Shown here: positions 1 through 6,864 of the stretch, one piece after another | Layout: every line of letters begins with the position of its first letter | Numbering within the stretch: the stretch's first letter is position 1 | Assembly: GCA_002411085.1 (NCBI GenBank) | Contig: DHQK01000057.1 | Span: forward strand, 1-12,829 | Length of the DNA: 12,829 bases | Direction of reading: 5' to 3' | Origin: Marinilabilia sp. UBA5340 | GTDB taxonomy: Bacteria > Bacteroidota > Bacteroidia > Bacteroidales > Marinilabiliaceae | The notes under the pieces: model-generated | The model's input: only the letters and a program-made list of their open reading frames with translations | The model's database searches: none | Told to the model about the DNA's origin: nothing | Program-made: the position numbers and the translations under genes

Positions 1-32
1 AAATGTACGAAGGTTAAGTCCTCATTTTTCTG

Positions 33-707
33 TTACAGCAATACAACAGCCGGCTCGCCTGGTTGAAAGCTGTCCCATTTTACGGGAATATTTGAATGAT
101 TCGTAACCTTGATGTGATTGTTTGATCGTTCAAAAATAATGGAAACGAATTTGTTTTGGAGGGGGTCAAGGTATCTCCATTCAACTTTTTCGCAATTAAG
201 GATTTTAAAATAACTCCTCCCTTCGATGATGTTTTGGGGATGCCTGATCTTTAATTTATTCCCCGAGCCAAAAAGTATTTCCAGGGTTTTCTGATCATCT
301 GATTTAACATCCTTGATTTCAACGTTGGAGCCAAATCCTGGGAAGGTGTGATTGCCCCATACGCTGATTTGGGAACCTTTGAGGAAGAGATTTTCTTTTT
401 TCGCAAAAGCGGAGGTGAAATCCCTTAAATCATATTTCTTGTGATTCGAATTGGCTGAGGGTTCCAAATTATCAAGATCGGGAGAAGCATTGACAGAAGT
501 CATGAAGTTGACAATGCCCCGATGAACGGCAGTCGTATAAACTTTGTATCCCAAGAACAACCCACCTGCGATAAAGATCACAGCAAAAAACAAAGATAGA
601 ATTGACTGCGATGAGGAAACTATTAGTATTCCGATGCCAGCAAGGACCGAAGTTGCCATAAGGCCGAATAAGCCTGCAATAAAATGGGTTAAGGCTTGTT
701 TAATCAT
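33..707 (-). CDS. Uncharacterised membrane protein with two N-terminal transmembrane helices
   Basis: I do not recognise this 224-residue protein. Two hydrophobic stretches at about residues 9-31 and 36-60 should form a transmembrane hairpin or a signal-anchor pair. The second ends in a positively charged segment (Tyr-Lys, His-Arg). A low-complexity, Asn/Ser-rich linker follows at about 72-92. The remaining 130 residues are soluble, alternate hydrophobic and polar residues, and look beta-rich. There is one cysteine (172) and no catalytic motif that I can name. The gene starts 69 bp after the rimM stop on the same strand and has a good Bacteroidota-type promoter in that gap, so it can be transcribed alone. 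The ATG at 707 is chosen because the hydrophobic helix begins right after it. No strong ribosome binding site is visible. Confidence is high that it is a gene, and no function is proposed. Confidence 0.8.
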   Translation of the reverse strand: MIKQALTHFIAGLFGLMATSVLAGIGILIVSSSQSILSLFFAVIFIAGGLFLGYKVYTTAVHRGIVNFMTSVNASPDLDNLEPSANSNHKKYDLRDFTSAFAKKENLFLKGSQISVWGNHTFPGFGSNVEIKDVKSDDQKTLEILFGSGNKLKIRHPQNIIEGRSYFKILNCEKVEWRYLDPLQNKFVSIIFERSNNHIKVTNHSNIPVKWDSFQPGEPAVVLL

Positions 708-741
708 GGGTTTGAAGGTTTTTATGTTTTAGGAATTATTT

Positions 742-773
742 CAAATATATAAGATTTACATCAAGAGTCCAAA
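742..773 (-). promoter_or_regulatory. Bacteroidota-type promoter for the 224-residue membrane protein
   Basis: Read on the minus strand, a TTTG (770-773 on plus) is followed after 20 bp by TATATTTG (742-749). This matches the Bacteroidota vegetative promoter pattern of a -33 TTTG and a -7 TAnnTTTG with roughly 19-21 bp between them. The -7 box ends 34 bp before the ATG at 707. The -33 box sits just after the rimM stop codon. The match is by eye. Confidence 0.55.
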
Positions 774-776
774 GAC

Positions 777-1307
777 TTATCCCTCATTCAAATCCACCAA
801 TCCATCAGGCAATTTTAATTCAATAATACGGGCATTATCGTCAATGTTCACAATAAATTCTTCAGCAACAGGAATCATCAGTTCTCCTGATTTTCCTTCG
901 ATGATAAATAGAGGGTTGCCGGAAATATTTTGTATCGTTTGGATTATTCCCAGTTGGCCGTGATTGATGTCTTTTGCCAGGAAACCATTAAATGCGCTGA
1001 GGTTATCAAAGCCCGGTGTGGGTCTTTTTATCTCTTCCGGATCGAAATAGACATCGGCTTCCATATATTTTCGGATTTGCTCTTCTGTGCTGAGAAGAGG
1101 CAGCTTCACCAAGAGTATATCAGAGCCTTTGTAGCGGAATTCATCCACGCGAAAGGGAACCAGTCCGGTGTCAATATCAAGAAAAATAAAAGAGGGATCG
1201 AACTCCCAGTCTGCGGCCTCGGGCAGTAGTCTGATGGCGGTTTCTCCTGATATTCCGTGAGGTTTGGCAAGGATGCCGGCTTGTATGTAGTCTGACTTGT
1301 TCAACAT
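777..1307 (-). CDS. rimM: Ribosome maturation factor RimM
   Basis: RimM binds ribosomal protein S19 and helps mature the 3' (head) domain of 16S rRNA in the 30S subunit; it is cytoplasmic. The 176-residue length is normal for the family. The N-terminal RimM domain (about 7-90) opens with the characteristic G-I-L-A-K-P-H-G-I-S-G-E at 11-22. The C-terminal PRC-barrel-like domain (about 100-174) has the family signature of a Met-Ile-Pro-Val stretch, an Ile-Asp-Asp, and a closing Leu-Pro-Asp-Gly-Leu (166-170). The ATG at 1307 places the first conserved strand at the expected distance. In many bacteria rimM lies beside rpsP and trmD. Here it lies downstream of transketolase, separated by an intrinsic terminator, so it probably has its own promoter, which I could not identify clearly in the 87 bp available. 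Confidence 0.93.
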   Translation of the reverse strand: MLNKSDYIQAGILAKPHGISGETAIRLLPEAADWEFDPSFIFLDIDTGLVPFRVDEFRYKGSDILLVKLPLLSTEEQIRKYMEADVYFDPEEIKRPTPGFDNLSAFNGFLAKDINHGQLGIIQTIQNISGNPLFIIEGKSGELMIPVAEEFIVNIDDNARIIELKLPDGLVDLNEG

Positions 1308-1394
1308 GGTGTAAATTTACGATTTACCTTGAATTTTTGAAGAACAAGGCAGGAAGAAATGCAGGAATATAGATGAAATCCTTCTGTGCAGCAT

Positions 1395-1430
1395 AAAAAA
1401 ACCTCCTCCAAAAGAATGGAGAAGGTTTTT
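1395..1430 (-). terminator. Intrinsic terminator of tkt (possibly bidirectional)
   Basis: Arms at 1402-1410 (cctcctcca) and 1417-1425 (tggagaagg) pair over 9 bp with one G-U wobble around a 6-nt loop. They are flanked by seven A on the left (1395-1401) and five T on the right (1426-1430). On the minus strand this gives a stem followed by seven T, starting about 30 nt after the tkt stop codon. The flanking A and T runs would also let it act on plus-strand transcripts, although no plus-strand gene ends here. Confidence 0.88.
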
Positions 1431-1454
1431 GGTATTATTAATAAGATCAGAAAA

Positions 1455-3482
1455 TTACAATTTAAGGAAATTGCAAACAGCTTCGTAAACAGCCTTTCCG
1501 GTGAATCCGAATTCTTCATCCAGCACTGTGTAAGGAGCTGAATATCCGAAATGGTCTAATCCGTTGGCCAAACCGTTGGCACCTGTCAGTCCTTCAATGG
1601 TAACTGGCAGTCCGGCAGTAAGTCCATATCTGGGTACGTCGGCAGGAAGAACCTCTTCCTGGTATTCAGCAGACTGGTTGCGGAATAACCCTTCGGAGAT
1701 TGCTGAAACGATTTGGATTTTAAGCCCTTTTTCTTTGCGAAGCATTTCTGCTCCTGCAACCATACTTGAAACTTCTGAGCCGTTGCCTACCATAACCAAG
1801 TCAAGTTTTCCCTGGTCTTTCTCAACGATATAAGCACCTTTTTTGGCTTGCAGCGCAGTTTCGTAAGAACTTCCCGGTAAATTTGGGATGTTCTGACGTG
1901 ACAGTATCAGTGCAGAAGGAGTGTTGGTGTTTTCCATTGCCATTTGCCATGCCACTGTCGTTTCGTTGGCATCCGCAGGGCGCATTACTAACATGCTGTT
2001 TTGTCCGTGGTGATTTTTCAGTTTTTCCAGCAATCTGATCTGAGCTTCCTGCTCAACAGGCTGGTGAGTAGGACCATCTTCTCCCACACGGAAAGCATCA
2101 TGTGTCCATACGTATTTAACGGGCAATTGCATCAAAGCAGCCAGACGAACAGCAGGCTTCATGTAATCGGAGAATACAAAGAAGGTACCGCAAACCGGGA
2201 TAACACCTCCATGGAGTGCCATTCCATTGGCCAGCGCTCCCATGGTTAATTCAGAAACACCTGTGTGAACAAATTGTCCCGAATAATCACCTTTCACCAT
2301 CGGCTGGGTTTTTTTCAGGAATCCGTCGGTTTTGTCAGAGTTGCTGAGGTCGGCCGACATTACCAGCATATTTTCTACGTGATCGGCGAAGTGAGCCAGT
2401 ACCGTTCCTGAAGATCCGCGGGAAGCGGCATCTGCCTTTTGCTCAATAGAAGCATAATCTACCTTCGGAGCTTCTTTGGAGAAGAACTGGTGGAATTGTT
2501 CAGCCAGCTCAGGATTGGCTTTTTCCCAGGTTTCCTGCTCCGCTTTTTTGCGCTCAGCCTGCACGGTTTTTTCTTCCATACACTGCTTGTAGTATTCTGC
2601 TACATCGGGGAAGATGGCAAATGGCTGTTCCGGATCACCACCCAGATTTTCAATGGTCTTGCGGAAAGAGGCACCGGCAGCCCCAAGAGGTTGTCCGTGA
2701 GTAGACACTTTACGTTCGAAGGATGCTCCTTCTTCCGTTAAAGCACCTTTGCCCATGATGGTTTTTCCGATGATGAGGTAAGGCTGATCGGTGATTTTTT
2801 TAGATTCTTCGAGTGCCTCGCGGATTTGAGCATGGTCATGGCCATCAATAGTTTTAACCACCCATCCCCAGGCTTCGTATTTTTTGGCTGTGTCTTCTAT
2901 GGAAACGGCATTGGTTTCTGTTGACAGCTGAATGTCGTTGGAGTCATAAAACATCACCAGGTTGCCAAGTCCCAGATATCCGGCCAGACGACCTGCACCT
3001 TGGGAAATTTCTTCCTGAATACCGCCATCAGAAATAAATGTATAGATGTTGTGCGCGCTCCAAAGACCAAATTTTTGAGCAAGGAAACGCTCTGCAATAG
3101 CTGCACCAACGGCCATGGTATGACCTTGTCCAAGAGGACCCGAGGTGTTTTCTACACCACGTTCGAAATCCACTTCGGGGTGACCGGGAGTCGGGCTTCC
3201 CCACTGACGAAAATTGGCCAGTTCTTCCATGGTGTAGGCACCGGTAAGGGCCAACTGCGAATAGAGCATCGGTGACATGTGTCCCGGATCGAGAAAGAAT
3301 CGATCACGAAGAGCCCAATCCCTGTCTTTGGGGTCGAATTCCATGTATTCGGAGAAGAGGATATGGATAAAATCGGCACCTCCCATGGCTCCGCCGGGGT
3401 GTCCTGATTTGGCTTTTTCGACCATGGCAGCCGAAAGCACGCGTATGTTGTCTGCGGCTCTTTTTGCGATGTCTGTACTCAT
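1455..3482 (-). CDS. tkt: Transketolase
   Basis: This thiamine-diphosphate enzyme moves two-carbon ketol units between pentose phosphates, sedoheptulose-7-P, fructose-6-P, glyceraldehyde-3-P and erythrose-4-P in the cytoplasm. The 675 residues cover the whole family: an N-terminal TPP domain, a pyrimidine-binding domain (about 355-520) and a C-terminal domain. Visible conserved residues include H28 (S-G-H-P-G-G), H68, H101, the G-P-L-G-Q-G loop (115-120), D152 and N182 for metal and diphosphate binding, H262, R355, S358, E411 for thiazolium activation, H461 and H473 (G-E-D-G-P-T-H-Q-P) and R529. The diphosphate motif reads S-D-G-G-I-Q-E-E instead of the common G-D-G, and residues 408-411 read G-V-S-E instead of G-V-R-E. 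From memory, Bacteroides transketolases share both variants. The ATG at 3482 is chosen because conserved sequence begins within ten residues of it. The gene is divergent from pdxB and ends at a strong terminator. Confidence 0.97.
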   Translation of the reverse strand: MSTDIAKRAADNIRVLSAAMVEKAKSGHPGGAMGGADFIHILFSEYMEFDPKDRDWALRDRFFLDPGHMSPMLYSQLALTGAYTMEELANFRQWGSPTPGHPEVDFERGVENTSGPLGQGHTMAVGAAIAERFLAQKFGLWSAHNIYTFISDGGIQEEISQGAGRLAGYLGLGNLVMFYDSNDIQLSTETNAVSIEDTAKKYEAWGWVVKTIDGHDHAQIREALEESKKITDQPYLIIGKTIMGKGALTEEGASFERKVSTHGQPLGAAGASFRKTIENLGGDPEQPFAIFPDVAEYYKQCMEEKTVQAERKKAEQETWEKANPELAEQFHQFFSKEAPKVDYASIEQKADAASRGSSGTVLAHFADHVENMLVMSADLSNSDKTDGFLKKTQPMVKGDYSGQFVHTGVSELTMGALANGMALHGGVIPVCGTFFVFSDYMKPAVRLAALMQLPVKYVWTHDAFRVGEDGPTHQPVEQEAQIRLLEKLKNHHGQNSMLVMRPADANETTVAWQMAMENTNTPSALILSRQNIPNLPGSSYETALQAKKGAYIVEKDQGKLDLVMVGNGSEVSSMVAGAEMLRKEKGLKIQIVSAISEGLFRNQSAEYQEEVLPADVPRYGLTAGLPVTIEGLTGANGLANGLDHFGYSAPYTVLDEEFGFTGKAVYEAVCNFLKL

Positions 3483-3805
3483 AGTATTGTTGTTTTTTAG
3501 TTTTAAGACTTTGTCTGTTCTGGTCTGTTCTTACATTATTTGGGGTTGCAAATATATAAAAACAACTTATTTTTTTGAGTTAAAAAACACTTAATCATTA
3601 TTTTTCAATGACAAAAGTAAGGAAAATTTTTAGCATGAAGAAAATAAGCGTAATAAATACTTTTAATTGTTTTTTAACGAAGGGGCACATTTGGTCTTTG
3701 ATTTCCGGTAATTGCTATATTCTTCAATTCTTCTTCCCTTTTTTTATTTGGTGGAGGATTTGATTTTTATTGCTAATTTGGGGGTTTTAAACAAATTCCA
3801 ATCGC
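3483..3805. other. AT-rich divergent intergenic region between tkt and pdxB
   Basis: This 323-bp spacer separates two genes that are transcribed away from each other, so it must hold both of their promoters. It is rich in A and T tracts. The minus-strand -7 matches are listed under tkt. On the plus strand the best candidate for pdxB is a TTTG at 3747-3750 followed 22 bp later by the poor -7 match CTAATTTG at 3773-3780, which ends 25 bp before the pdxB ATG. I see no open reading frame with coding character, no RNA gene and no long inverted repeat. Confidence 0.6.
3549..3556 (-). promoter_or_regulatory. Candidate -7 promoter element for tkt
   Basis: Read on the minus strand this is TATATTTG, a full match to the Bacteroidota -7 consensus TAnnTTTG, 66 bp before the tkt start. 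No TTTG is visible at the right distance upstream, so only half of the promoter is supported. A second match, TACTTTTG at 3612-3619, also lacks a partner and would give a longer leader. Confidence 0.4.
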
Positions 3806-4933
3806 ATGTTGATAGTAGCAGATGATAGAATTCCATTTCTGAAAGGAGCCCTTGAACCTTTTGCTGAAATGAAATATCTTCCAGGTGCCTCCATCGGCCC
3901 CGGGGACTTAAAAAATGCCGATGGCCTGATTGTTAGAACACGTACCAAAGTAAATGAAGCTTTGCTAAAAGGGAGTAATGTGAAAGCTGTGGTTTCTGCA
4001 ACAATCGGTACCGACCATTTAGACATCCCCTGGCTGGAGGCCAATGATATTGCCTGGGCCAATGCTCCCGGATGCAATTCCGGATCGGTAAAACAGTACA
4101 TTGCTTCTGTCTTTGCCAATCTGGAACTCAATTACTACTCTCTTCGAGGAAAAACACTCGGTATTGTAGGAGTTGGCAATGTGGGGAGTAAGGTGGCAAA
4201 AGTGGGCGAAGCTTTTGGAATGAGAATCCTCCTCAATGATCCACCAAGGGCTGCAGCAGAACCGGATTTTCCTAATGTTGATCTCAATGTCCTGCTGCAG
4301 ATGTCTGATGTGGTTACTTTTCATGTGCCGCTCACTCGCGAGGGAGCGTATGCTACCTATAATTTATTGAATGATATCACACTACTGATGATGAAACGAG
4401 GTGGTGTGTTGATCAATTCCTCACGTGGAGAGGTGGTTGAACAGAGGGTGCTGATGAAAGGGATTAGTTCGGGGCTGATAGAACGGGCTGTATTGGACGT
4501 TTGGGAAGAGGAACCTGATATTTCCCGTGATTTGCAGGAGCGCCTGATGTTGGGAACTCCGCATATTGCTGGTTATTCGGTGGATGGCAAAGCCAATGGG
4601 ACTTCGGCTGCCGTTCGTTTTATGAGCCAGCAATTTGGACTTGGCCTGGATGGCTGGTCGCCTGCAGAACTTCCGGTGTTTGATGATATGTGTTTGTCTC
4701 CCAGTGATGAAGTCGAGCAATTGAACCTTAAGCTGGCCCAATTGGTTATTTCTACGTACAATGTTGCTGATGATGCTCAGAAGTTGTTTGAGCATCCCGA
4801 AAAATTTGAGGAATTAAGAGGAAATTATCCTGTTCGACGTGAGTTTCATGCCTGGACAGTGAAAATTCCTCCTACTTCAACGGATTTGAGAAAATCTTTA
4901 GAATTGTTGGGATTTCAGGTGACTGAAGAGTGA
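3806..4933 (+). CDS. pdxB: Erythronate-4-phosphate dehydrogenase
   Basis: PdxB oxidises 4-phospho-D-erythronate to 3-hydroxy-2-oxo-4-phosphobutanoate, an early step of the DXP-dependent route to pyridoxal 5'-phosphate. It belongs to the D-2-hydroxyacid dehydrogenases. The substrate domain carries A-T-I-G-T-D-H (65-71) and the PdxB-typical A-P-G-C-N-S (87-92). The Rossmann motif G-I-V-G-V-G-N-V-G spans 119-127. The catalytic set is R207 (in N-S-S-R-G-E), E236 (W-E-E-E-P) and H253 (T-P-H-I-A-G-Y), and these positions lie one residue from those I recall for the 378-residue E. coli enzyme. The tail after about 285 corresponds to the PdxB-specific dimerisation domain, which separates it from SerA or other family members. 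The ATG at 3806 gives a complete N-terminal beta strand. gnd follows 89 bp later on the same strand and may be co-transcribed. Confidence 0.95.
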   Translation: MLIVADDRIPFLKGALEPFAEMKYLPGASIGPGDLKNADGLIVRTRTKVNEALLKGSNVKAVVSATIGTDHLDIPWLEANDIAWANAPGCNSGSVKQYIASVFANLELNYYSLRGKTLGIVGVGNVGSKVAKVGEAFGMRILLNDPPRAAAEPDFPNVDLNVLLQMSDVVTFHVPLTREGAYATYNLLNDITLLMMKRGGVLINSSRGEVVEQRVLMKGISSGLIERAVLDVWEEEPDISRDLQERLMLGTPHIAGYSVDGKANGTSAAVRFMSQQFGLGLDGWSPAELPVFDDMCLSPSDEVEQLNLKLAQLVISTYNVADDAQKLFEHPEKFEELRGNYPVRREFHAWTVKIPPTSTDLRKSLELLGFQVTEE

Positions 4934-4944
4934 GTCATAAAAAG

Positions 4945-4967
4945 AGCATGACATGTGCTGTCATGTT
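4945..4967 (+). terminator. Hairpin between pdxB and gnd, weak terminator or attenuator
   Basis: The arms catgaca (4947-4953) and tgtcatg (4959-4965) pair perfectly around a 5-nt loop, and a G-U pair plus an A-T pair extend the stem outward. The stem lies 13 nt after the pdxB stop codon. Only three T follow, so it is a poor terminator and may instead protect the pdxB mRNA end or only partly reduce read-through into gnd. Confidence 0.4.
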
Positions 4968-5022
4968 TAAAATTTACTAATGCAAGGAAAGTATTGGAAT
5001 GAACATTAAACATAAGAGATAA

Positions 5023-6477
5023 ATGGGACAAAAAGCAGATATTGGACTGATTGGTCTTGCCGTAATGGGCGAGAATCTGGTATTAAATATGGAAAGTCAC
5101 GGTTACACCGTGGCTGTTTATAACCGAAGCGTTGAGAAAGTTGATAAATTTGTAAATGGACGGGGAAAGGGAAAAAAATTTATTGGAACTCACTCCCTGG
5201 AAGAGCTTGTTCAGAGTCTTGAGAGACCCCGGAAAGTGATGATGCTTGTGAAAGCGGGGCAACCTGTGGATGATTTCATAGAGAAGCTGATTCCTTTGCT
5301 GGAGCCCGGTGATGTTATTATTGACGGAGGTAATAGTCATTTCCCGGATTCTATCCGACGAACCAAATATGTGGAAAGCAAAGGACTTTTGTACATCGGA
5401 ACAGGTGTCTCAGGAGGTGAAGAGGGAGCATTAAAAGGTCCGTCGATGATGCCCGGTGGATCACCTAAAGCTTGGCCATTGGTGAAAGATATTTTCCAAA
5501 GCATTGCGGCCAAGGTGGAAGATGGAACTCCCTGTTGCGACTGGGTAGGTGAAGATGGTGCCGGCCATTTTGTAAAAATGGTACACAATGGCATTGAATA
5601 TGGTGATATGCAGCTTATCAGTGAGGCTTATCACCTGATGCGTGATTACCTGAAACTCTCTCATGATGAGATGCACGATATTTTTGACCTCTGGAATCAG
5701 GGAGACCTGGACAGTTACCTGATCGAAATTACCAGGGATATCATGGGTTATCGCGACGAAAATGGTGAGCCACTACTGGAGAAGATTTTGGATGCTGCCG
5801 GACAGAAAGGTACCGGAAAATGGACAGCCATTTCCTCCCTTGAAGTGGGTGTTCCATTGACCCTTATCGGGGAGGCCGTTTATTCACGTATTCTTTCCTC
5901 TCAAAAAGAAGAGCGCCTGAGGGCATCGGGCATTATTAAAGCGAAAGTATCTCAACTGGATGAAGAGAAGGAAGAGTTTGTGAATGCCATTCACGATGCT
6001 TTGTTTGCCTCCAAGATTGTTTCTTATGCGCAAGGCTATGTGTTGATGCGTGAAGCTGCCAAAGAGAACAACTGGAACCTCAACTATGGTGGGATTGCTC
6101 TCATGTGGCGTGGTGGTTGTATTATTCGTTCCGCTTTCCTGGGGAAAATTAAAGATGCATTCGATCACAACCCCGGACTTGAGAACCTTATGCTCGATAG
6201 TTATTTTCACGACAAACTTCAGGCTGCTCAGGAGGGATGGCGCAAGGTGGTATCTGTTGCTGCCCGTATTGGTGTTCCCGTACCCGCATTCTCATCAGCA
6301 TTGGCCTATTTCGATGGATATCGTACCGCCAATTTGCCGGCCAACCTTCTCCAAGCGCAACGCGACTATTTTGGTGCACATACTTACGAGCGCGTAGATA
6401 AGGATCGGGGCGAATTTTTCCATACCAACTGGACCGGTCGTGGAGGTGATACCGCTTCTTCTACTTATCAGGTTTGA
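5023..6477 (+). CDS. gnd: 6-phosphogluconate dehydrogenase, decarboxylating
   Basis: This enzyme converts 6-phosphogluconate and NADP+ to ribulose-5-phosphate, CO2 and NADPH, the last oxidative step of the pentose phosphate pathway. The 484-residue protein is full length for the long, homodimeric form. The nucleotide-binding motif G-L-A-V-M-G is at 11-16, with N34-R35 placed to contact the NADP 2'-phosphate. Substrate and catalytic motifs follow: D-G-G-N-S (101-105), G-V-S-G-G-E-E-G-A (128-136), and K185, H188, N189 and E192 in K-M-V-H-N-G-I-E-Y, which supply the catalytic Lys and Glu. The all-helical C-terminal domain ends with the substrate-binding tail R-D-Y-F-G-A-H-T-Y-E-R and the Gly-rich W-T-G-R-G-G. 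Start: the ATG at 5023 lies directly before the conserved first strand. In many bacteria zwf and pgl follow gnd; here a short repeat element follows instead. Confidence 0.97.
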   Translation: MGQKADIGLIGLAVMGENLVLNMESHGYTVAVYNRSVEKVDKFVNGRGKGKKFIGTHSLEELVQSLERPRKVMMLVKAGQPVDDFIEKLIPLLEPGDVIIDGGNSHFPDSIRRTKYVESKGLLYIGTGVSGGEEGALKGPSMMPGGSPKAWPLVKDIFQSIAAKVEDGTPCCDWVGEDGAGHFVKMVHNGIEYGDMQLISEAYHLMRDYLKLSHDEMHDIFDLWNQGDLDSYLIEITRDIMGYRDENGEPLLEKILDAAGQKGTGKWTAISSLEVGVPLTLIGEAVYSRILSSQKEERLRASGIIKAKVSQLDEEKEEFVNAIHDALFASKIVSYAQGYVLMREAAKENNWNLNYGGIALMWRGGCIIRSAFLGKIKDAFDHNPGLENLMLDSYFHDKLQAAQEGWRKVVSVAARIGVPVPAFSSALAYFDGYRTANLPANLLQAQRDYFGAHTYERVDKDRGEFFHTNWTGRGGDTASSTYQV

Positions 6478-6518
6478 TCCGAATTTCATAACTAAACAAT
6501 AGTATTATTCAGAAATAC

Positions 6519-6653
6519 TGAGGCTGTCTCAAAAGTATAATATTCCAAAGGTTTGTTATGTTGAACGTAGTCGAAATGTCTGTTTTTCATATAGGAAAAG
6601 ATTCTTCGACAAGTTCAGAATGACATCAAATTGGGACTTTTGAGACAGCCTCA
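6519..6653. repeat. 135-bp MITE-like element with 18-bp perfect terminal inverted repeats
   Basis: The ends tgaggctgtctcaaaagt (6519-6536) and acttttgagacagcctca (6636-6653) are perfect reverse complements over 18 bp. A second, imperfect inverted repeat is nested inside: 6555-6577 (core tgaac..tagtcgaa) against 6601-6624 (core ttcgacaagttca). There is no open reading frame, so transposition would need a transposase in trans. No target-site duplication is evident. The terminal sequence resembles ends of short insertion-derived elements that I associate with Bacteroidota, but I cannot assign an IS family. It begins 42 bp after the gnd stop. Confidence 0.8.
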
Positions 6654-6660
6654 TTTTTTT
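6519..6660 (+). terminator. Possible terminator for gnd formed by the inverted-repeat element
   Basis: The 18-bp terminal repeats can pair into a long stem, with the inner hairpin (6555-6624) stacking inside it. The right arm is followed directly by seven T (6654-6660). Stem plus T-run is the arrangement of an intrinsic terminator on the plus strand, placed after gnd and before the next gene. The large enclosed loop makes this less certain than a compact hairpin, so the functional call is inferred. Confidence 0.45.
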
Positions 6661-6864
6661 GTGCTTGATGTTGCAAAGTGCAAAAGATGTTGATTGGACA
6701 TTTTAGGGTGGATTTCCTGTCGTTGGAGGAGATTTGACTTCTGTTCAGTTTCTCGCTGTATTAATTTTTGAATGTTTTGTTTCTTAACAATTTGTTTTCC
6801 TCCCGGTTACATTAAGTTATTGCTGCATGATTAATCTTGCATCAGAAATCAATACAGAATTTCG
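6654..6864. other. Intergenic region upstream of the phosphoesterase gene, with a short palindrome
   Basis: This is the rest of the 387-bp gap after gnd. No coding frame or RNA gene is visible, and I found no full TAnnTTTG element on the plus strand. The notable site is an 18-bp imperfect palindrome at 6824-6841: tgca, gattaatc and tgca with one mismatched pair. It lies 23 bp before the first possible start of the phosphoesterase gene and could bind a dimeric regulator. This role is inferred from symmetry alone. Confidence 0.3.

Noticed and set aside
930..1229. Plus-strand open frame of 99 codons
   Set aside because: It lies antisense inside rimM, which has clear family motifs. Its own translation has no recognisable composition or domain.
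1301..1519. Minus-strand open frame of 72 codons between tkt and rimM
   Set aside because: It overlaps the end of tkt in another frame and runs through the tkt terminator, which argues against a real gene.
2439..2741. Plus-strand open frame of 100 codons rich in Phe and Leu
   Set aside because: It is antisense to transketolase, and the Phe/Leu bias is expected from the complement of Lys/Glu-rich coding sequence.
6519..6653. Remnant of a coding insertion sequence or a CRISPR-like repeat
   Set aside because: There is no transposase fragment and no series of spaced direct repeats, only paired inverted repeats, so a MITE-like element is the better description.
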